A DNA stretch of 48,516 bases from Clostridiales bacterium (GTDB lineage: Bacteria; Bacillota; Clostridia; Lachnospirales; WQUN01), in NCBI GenBank assembly GCA_031269465.1, contig JAISZB010000351.1:1-48516 (forward strand), given 5' to 3'. The notes beneath the pieces were generated by a model that had not been told where the DNA came from, did no database searches, and worked only from the letters and a program-made list of their open reading frames with translations. Below are positions 44,416 to 48,516 of the stretch, piece after piece (positions within the stretch are counted from its first letter, which is position 1; each line of letters starts with the position of its first letter). The translations under genes were made by a program, and so were the position numbers.

Positions 44416-45492
44416 CTAAAGAGATATGGTTCCTCCGAACGCAACATAATCTCCATCGTAAAATACTGCGGCCTGGCCTGGAGTAATAGCTCTTTGAGGC
44501 TCCAAGAACCTGCACATCACTTTTTCGCCGTCTACGCAGGCATAGCACTCAGCTTCTTTATGTGAATACCTGATCTTTGCCTTAAGCTTCTTTTCTCCTG
44601 CAAACGGCTCGATAGCCATCCAGTTTACATCCTCCGCCTCGAAATCATGCCTGTACAATTCGCTTTCATCCGATAGGACAACTTCGTTTCTTTGAGCGTC
44701 AATCTTCTTTACGAACATCTTTTTTCCGAAGGAAGAGCCTAATCCCTTCCTTTGGCCGATGGTATAGCAAGTTATGCCTTTATGCCTGCCCAGGCGCTCT
44801 CCATCTACAGAGACGAACCAGCCAGGGTTCAAGTTTTTCGGAGAGTTTCTTTGGATGAATCCTGCGTAGTCATTATCAGGTATGAAGCATATTTCTTGGC
44901 TGTCTGGCTTGCGCGCAACCGCAAGCCCAGCATCCTCAGCCATTTGGCGCACCTGAGCCTTCGTGAAATCTCCTATGGGGGTTATGGTTCTTTCCAGTTG
45001 GCGTTGGGTAAGAGAGTAAAGCGCGTAGGTCTGATCCTTTTCAGGGGTTGCTGATTTTCTCAGGCAAAGCCTTCCTGTTTCAGGATGCGTCGCTATCCTC
45101 GCGTAATGCCCTGTCGCGATGCAATCCGCCCCGAGGGCTTCAGCCTTTCTTAGCAGGCTCTCCCACTTGACGTGACGATTGCAAGCTATGCAAGGATTCG
45201 GGGTTCTGGCGGACAAGTACTCCCGTATGAAATAGTCTATAACATCCCTCTTGAATTCAGCTTTAAAGTTAAGGACATAATAGGGTATATCCAGCCTCTG
45301 GCAAACCCTTCTGGCATCCTCCACAGCTGACAGGCCGCAACACCCCGCGTTTGCCTGGACTGAATCAAGATCCTCATCCTGCCAAACCTGCATGGTCACC
45401 CCTATTACTGAATGCCCTTGGGAGAGCAAAAGCCAAGCGGCAACCGAGCTGTCGACGCCGCCTGACATTCCTGCTATCACTTTCTTTTTCAT
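44416..45492 (-). CDS. mnmA: tRNA-specific 2-thiouridylase MnmA
   Basis: Activates U34 of Lys/Glu/Gln tRNAs with ATP and inserts sulfur delivered from the cysteine desulfurase. The 358 residues start with the PP-loop GMSGGVDSSVAAWLL. The catalytic cysteine pair lies in TPNPCIACNRHVKW and KPDSQEICFIPDNDY. The C-terminal barrel includes YTIGQRKGLG and ITPGQAAVFYDGDYV, as expected. The start ATG 45492 shares one base with the iscU stop (TAATG), implying translational coupling. As last gene of iscR-iscS-iscU-mnmA it receives sulfur from IscS made by the same transcript. Confidence 0.97.
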   Translation of the reverse strand: MKKKVIAGMSGGVDSSVAAWLLLSQGHSVIGVTMQVWQDEDLDSVQANAGCCGLSAVEDARRVCQRLDIPYYVLNFKAEFKRDVIDYFIREYLSARTPNPCIACNRHVKWESLLRKAEALGADCIATGHYARIATHPETGRLCLRKSATPEKDQTYALYSLTQRQLERTITPIGDFTKAQVRQMAEDAGLAVARKPDSQEICFIPDNDYAGFIQRNSPKNLNPGWFVSVDGERLGRHKGITCYTIGQRKGLGSSFGKKMFVKKIDAQRNEVVLSDESELYRHDFEAEDVNWMAIEPFAGEKKLKAKIRYSHKEAECYACVDGEKVMCRFLEPQRAITPGQAAVFYDGDYVAFGGTISL

Positions 45493-45932
45493 TAATACGC
45501 CATAACCTCATCATGCTCGCCTATGTCATTTACTGGCGGCTTCAGGCCTTCGATTATTATTCCCTTCCTTTGAGCGTAGTCCCACAGGGCGGCATGAAGC
45601 GCTTCTTCGGCCAGGCAAGAGCAGTGGACTTTGATGGGAGGAAGCCCGTCAAGAGCATCCATAACCGCTTTATTGGTTATGCGGAGAGCCTCGTCAATAG
45701 ACTTTCCCTTTATCATTTCCGTTGCCATAGAGGATGTAGCTACGGCCGCTCCGCAACCGAAGGTTTTAAACTTTGCATCCTCAACCGTGCCGTCGTCAGA
45801 TATTTTAAGATAGACTTTCATTATGTCCCCGCACTTGACGTTACCTACTGTGCCTGTGCCGCTGGCATCTTCAATTTCCCCTACGTTTCTGGGGTTTAAG
45901 AAATGATCCATCACTTTTTCACTGTATAGCAT
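45492..45932 (-). CDS. iscU: Fe-S cluster scaffold IscU
   Basis: Scaffold on which IscS sulfur and iron build [2Fe-2S] clusters. The 146 residues carry the three conserved cysteines in GNVKCGDIMKVYL (with the usual Asp), FKTFGCGAA and IKVHCSCLAEEA. The start YSEKVMDHFLNPRNVGEIED is that of the NifU N-terminal family. I chose ATG 45932, nine bases after AAAGGG; the in-phase TTG 45941 overlaps that site. It lies five bases behind iscS and overlaps mnmA by one base. Confidence 0.97.
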   Translation of the reverse strand: MLYSEKVMDHFLNPRNVGEIEDASGTGTVGNVKCGDIMKVYLKISDDGTVEDAKFKTFGCGAAVATSSMATEMIKGKSIDEALRITNKAVMDALDGLPPIKVHCSCLAEEALHAALWDYAQRKGIIIEGLKPPVNDIGEHDEVMAY

Positions 45933-45937
45933 TAAAA

Positions 45938-47116
45938 TCAACCCTTTCTTTTCAAATAATCCTCGTAAAGCGGCGACATGTCGCGCAGGCGCGACACAAT
46001 GGCAGGAAGCTCTTGAAGCAGATAATCAGCCTGCTCCTCTGTGCTGCCTCGTCCCAAGGTCAGCCTTAGAGAACCGTGGGCGGTTTCATGAGGAAGCCCT
46101 ATTGCCAAGAGCACATGCGACGGATCGAGAGAGCCTGATGTGCAAGCGGAGCCGCTTGACGCATAGATCCCCTTCATATCCAGAAGCAAAAGCAATGATT
46201 CCCCCTCTATGAATTGGAACGAGATGTTTACATTATTAGGCAACCTCTTTTCCCTGGAGCCGTTAAGCCTGGTGTGCGGAATCGAAGATAGAATTCCATC
46301 TATTATTTTGTCCCTAATCTTCGAAAGCCTTGCGGATTCTTCGCCAAGCTCGCCGGACGCAAGCTCGATTGCAGCGCCCAGGGCCACTATGCCCGCCACA
46401 TTTTCCGTGCCGGCTCTGCGGTTGCGTTCCTGACCTCCGCCAAAGATGAGCGGTTTTAATGGAACGCCCTTTTTGACGAACAGAACCCCTACGCCTTTGG
46501 GTCCATAGAGCTTATGAGCCGATAGGGACAGTAAATCTATGTTCATAGCCTTCACATCTATCGGAACATGCCCAACTGCCTGGACAGCATCCGTGTGAAA
46601 CGCTATTCCGCGCTTTCTTGCAATCTCCCCTATCTCCTTCACCGGCTGCAAAGTTCCTATTTCGTTGTTCGCAGTCATGATTGTTATAAGAGTGGTGGAC
46701 GGACGTATTGCCTTCTCAAGATCTTCAAGGCTTATTAAACCGTCTCCATCAACCGGAAGGTATGTCGTTTCAAATCCGTTTTTATCCAGATACTGGCAAG
46801 TATGAAGGACTGCATGATGTTCTATTGATGATGTTATTATATGGTTTCCCCTATTTTTGTAAAGATCTGCGATTCCCCTAATTGCCCAGTTGTCGGCTTC
46901 TGTTCCGCTGCCAGTGAAAAAAATCTCCTCCGGCTGGGCGCCCAAGGCCTTGGCAACTTGCTCCCTTGCGTGTTCCAGCGCTTTTTTGCTGTCGCGCGCA
47001 ATCTCGTAGATGCTTGAAGGGTTCCCGTAGCGCTCAGAAAAGAAAGGAAGCATAATATCCAGCACTTCAGGTCTGACATAGGTTGTAGCGGCGTTATCGA
47101 AATAAATCTTGTCCAT
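45938..47116 (-). CDS. iscS: Cysteine desulfurase IscS/NifS
   Basis: PLP enzyme that takes sulfur from cysteine for Fe-S clusters and tRNA thiolation. The 392 residues begin MDKIYFDNAATTYVRPEVLD. The PLP lysine lies in SLSAHKLYGPKGVG, and the sulfur-carrying cysteine in SSGSACTSGSLDPSHVL. The ATG at 47116 lies eight bases after AGGAG; the ATG at 47122 would be only two bases from it. The gene follows iscR with a 132-base gap containing a small stem (TGGGC/GCCCA). Confidence 0.97.
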   Translation of the reverse strand: MDKIYFDNAATTYVRPEVLDIMLPFFSERYGNPSSIYEIARDSKKALEHAREQVAKALGAQPEEIFFTGSGTEADNWAIRGIADLYKNRGNHIITSSIEHHAVLHTCQYLDKNGFETTYLPVDGDGLISLEDLEKAIRPSTTLITIMTANNEIGTLQPVKEIGEIARKRGIAFHTDAVQAVGHVPIDVKAMNIDLLSLSAHKLYGPKGVGVLFVKKGVPLKPLIFGGGQERNRRAGTENVAGIVALGAAIELASGELGEESARLSKIRDKIIDGILSSIPHTRLNGSREKRLPNNVNISFQFIEGESLLLLLDMKGIYASSGSACTSGSLDPSHVLLAIGLPHETAHGSLRLTLGRGSTEEQADYLLQELPAIVSRLRDMSPLYEDYLKRKG

Positions 47117-47248
47117 ATGCATCGCTCCTGATTAAAATGATGGGCTTTGCCCAAGCAAGACATGCAGCTGAAAATGAAAGCCTGATGCTTCCATCTCGGA
47201 TTCCAGCGGGGCGTCAGAGGCGAGAAGCCTGCTGGAATCCTATTGAAG

Positions 47249-47674
47249 CTATATTTCTTGGTAGGCTTTCGCCAAGTCTGACAGGGAATATGACTCCAGC
47301 ACATCATTGACGCTGGAATAGAGCTTTTCCCATAGCGGCTTTGTAACGCAAGTGCTGCAGCTTCCGCTGCCGCAGGAAGCCTTTTCGCTGTCTGAGAGGC
47401 ACTCAACAGGGTATAGCGGGCCTTCGAGTATTCGCAGAATATCTCCTACAGAAATTTCTTCAGCCGGCTTGTTAAGCATGTAGCCGCCCTGTGCTCCGCG
47501 CACGCTCTTCAGATACCCCGCCTTTTTGAGAGGGGCCATGAGCTGCTCCAGGTAATGCTCCGATATGCCTTGTCTTTCGGCAATGCTGCCAAGCGACACG
47601 CAAGCATCGCCTTCACGGGCCGCCAGATCAATAAGAGCCCTTAGCCCATACCGTCCTCTGGTAGATATCTTCAT
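47249..47674 (-). CDS. iscR: Rrf2-family Fe-S/cysteine regulator (IscR-like)
   Basis: A DNA-binding regulator heading the Fe-S operon. The 141 residues have the winged helix (MKISTRGRYGLRALIDLAAR, GISEHYLEQLMAPLKKAGYL, SVRGAQGGYMLNKP) and the cysteines VECLSDSEKASCGSGSCSTC, which may bind a [2Fe-2S] cluster. There are four Cys rather than three, so the exact ligand set is open. ATG 47674 is chosen by homology; AAGGAG is 18 bases upstream, which is distant, and the in-phase longer frame from 47719 does not fit the family. Two palindromes upstream (47939, 48007) suggest autoregulation. CymR-like cysteine sensing is the alternative. Confidence 0.9.
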   Translation of the reverse strand: MKISTRGRYGLRALIDLAAREGDACVSLGSIAERQGISEHYLEQLMAPLKKAGYLKSVRGAQGGYMLNKPAEEISVGDILRILEGPLYPVECLSDSEKASCGSGSCSTCVTKPLWEKLYSSVNDVLESYSLSDLAKAYQEI

Positions 47675-47938
47675 CGTTTTTCGCGCGTGGCACTCCTTGA
47701 TGAGTGTTTGAGGATTCAAGCGTCCAAAGGATTATGCTCGGATTCAAGTCGCATAGATTCATTCTTTTCAAACAAGCTTCAAAGAGCCAGGCGCTTCTCT
47801 CCTTTCGATGAGTGCGCCTGCGAGCAATCTAATTCGCAGATTTTCAATTTTTGGCAATAATTTCGTAATTAGGCTTAAAATCAGAGAATACTACGCTCGT
47901 TGGCAATTGCGCTTGAGGGCGAAAAATCATTTAAATAT

Positions 47939-47955
47939 AACCAAGTAAGTTGGTT
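47939..47955. promoter_or_regulatory. Rrf2-type operator A (AACCAAGTAAGTTGGTT)
   Basis: 17-bp inverted repeat with half-sites AACCAA/TTGGTT, nearly identical to the one at 48008-48024. It lies between the iscR promoter and iscR. This points to one protein binding both sites, probably the IscR-like regulator itself. Confidence 0.65.
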
Positions 47956-48006
47956 TTATTTAAAAAGAAAATTCTCATTATTGACGAATAGGTAAATGAA
48001 TAAATC

Positions 48007-48053
48007 AAACCAAGTTACTTGGTTTTATATTAAATGAATAATATCATTATCAA
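48007..48053 (-). promoter_or_regulatory. iscR-operon promoter overlapped by operator B
   Basis: On the minus strand there is TTGATA (48053-48048), an 18-base spacer and TATAAA (48029-48024). The perfect 19-bp palindrome AAACCAAGTTACTTGGTTT (48007-48025) begins at the -10 box and covers the start site, an ideal repression position. The leader to iscR would be about 340 bases. Confidence 0.65.
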
Positions 48054-48204
48054 AAACTCTTGTCAAGAGGTATTTAAAATTTTTTTCATTTTATTTTCAA
48101 AGGTTCATTGTAAAATGAAATGCAACAGATATAACCAGTAGAAATCCATAGGGAAACGCGGTATCATTTAGTTTGCGAAAACAAAAATGAAGGAGTGAAT
48201 CCCT

Positions 48205-48516
48205 ATGGATCAATGCAAGCGCAGCGCAGAAAGCCGGACGTTTCAACGCCTGTCGCCGTTCGAGCGCGGGGAGGTCAAGGCGCTTTTGAGGGAGGGGCTC
48301 GGCGTGCCGGCCATCGCGGCGGGGATCGGCGGGGGCGAGGCCGCCGGCCGCGAGACGGAGCGCGAGACGGCGAGGCGGCCGGACGGCGATTCGGCGGAGA
48401 GGCTCGAGTATTTCGCCGAGACGGGCGGTGCGGCGCATGGAAAAAGCCGCAAGAATTGCCGCAAGCCCCTGAAAATTGCTGAATGCCCCGATTTTATGGC
48501 GTTCGCCGGCGAGAAG
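48205..48516 (+). CDS. IS30-family transposase, N-terminal part (runs off the window)
   Basis: Open from ATG 48205 to the window end (104 codons, no stop), with AAGGAG upstream. The N terminus FQRLSPFERGEVKALLREGL and VPAIAAGIGG resembles the helix-turn-helix region of IS30 transposases, and SRKNCRKPLKIAECPDFMAF resembles the linker before their catalytic DDE domain. The HTH recognition helix (usually SxSTISREI) is replaced by EAAGRETERETARR, a strong deviation. The GC content is far above the surrounding DNA, a sign of recent arrival. A palindrome (48144-48154 with 48200-48210) overlaps the start codon. Confidence 0.72.
   Translation, partial: MDQCKRSAESRTFQRLSPFERGEVKALLREGLGVPAIAAGIGGGEAAGRETERETARRPDGDSAERLEYFAETGGAAHGKSRKNCRKPLKIAECPDFMAFAGEK

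Larger units (their letters stand above)
47675..48204. other. iscR upstream region and left end of an IS30-like element
   Basis: Contains the two operators and promoter described above. From about 48105 the sequence (TTGTAAAATGAAATGCAACA) may be the terminal repeat of the IS30-type element whose transposase starts at 48205. The boundary is a guess because the right end is outside the window. Confidence 0.45.

Noticed and set aside
48195..48482. Alternative plus-strand frame at the window end (Arg/Gly-rich)
   Set aside because: It is an out-of-frame reading of the GC-rich IS30-like transposase gene that starts at 48205 with a proper ribosome site.

Overview
The window looks like a chromosomal segment of an anaerobic, probably spore-forming member of the Clostridia (Bacillota). 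The grounds are the gene order mreB-mreC-mreD-PBP2-minC-minD-minE-rodA-mgsA, a complete spoIIE, an iscR-iscS-iscU-mnmA cluster, a BclA-like collagen protein, strong AGGAGG-type ribosome sites and frequent GTG/TTG starts. I cannot name the species.

Layout: (1) 1-12 kb holds widely spaced single genes: glycogen phosphorylase, a cyclophilin-type lipoprotein, a secreted DUF3298/stalk-domain protein, and a URO-D/corrinoid-methyltransferase-like protein. Long spacers filled with decayed repeats separate them. (2) 12-24 kb carries a zinc-dependent phospholipase C-like protein, a D,D-carboxypeptidase, and the rod-shape and septum-placement block mreBCD, PBP2, minCDE, rodA and an mgsA homologue with altered catalytic residues, closed by a terminator. 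(3) 24.8-26.2 kb is a collagen-like surface or exosporium protein. (4) 28.2-33.0 kb is a membrane glycosylation module: a double GT-C/PMT enzyme, a polyprenyl-phosphate GT2 and a GtrA flippase. (5) 33.4-39.1 kb is an accessory stretch with an Rpn/PDDEXK protein, a HAD phosphatase, a small unknown gene, and an AAA-ATPase/PDDEXK gene broken by three independent lesions. (6) 40-43.7 kb holds spoIIE and a small membrane protein. (7) 44.4-47.7 kb holds the Fe-S/thiouridylation operon on the minus strand, with two palindromic operators upstream. (8) The window ends in the start of a GC-rich IS30-like transposase gene.

The most striking feature is a family of about 130-bp, almost wholly palindromic elements with termini TACYGMTTTTCAT. 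More than 20 intact, halved or decayed copies fill nearly every spacer. Empty sites can be rebuilt: one copy splits the AAA-ATPase gene (131 bp plus a TA duplication), one supplies the stop codon of a small gene, and one sits inside an older copy. This identifies a MITE that targets TA, as IS630/Tc1-mariner elements do. A different 114-bp element with its own inverted termini is nested in another copy. Other items worth a look are a three-fold GGTT-N5-AACC array with an exact 20-bp period before the cyclophilin gene, a 22-bp perfect hairpin between mreC and mreD, paired Rrf2-type operators, and a fold-back that would bury the transposase start codon.

All calls come from reading the sequence. 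No database search was possible, so family names rest on recognised motifs.
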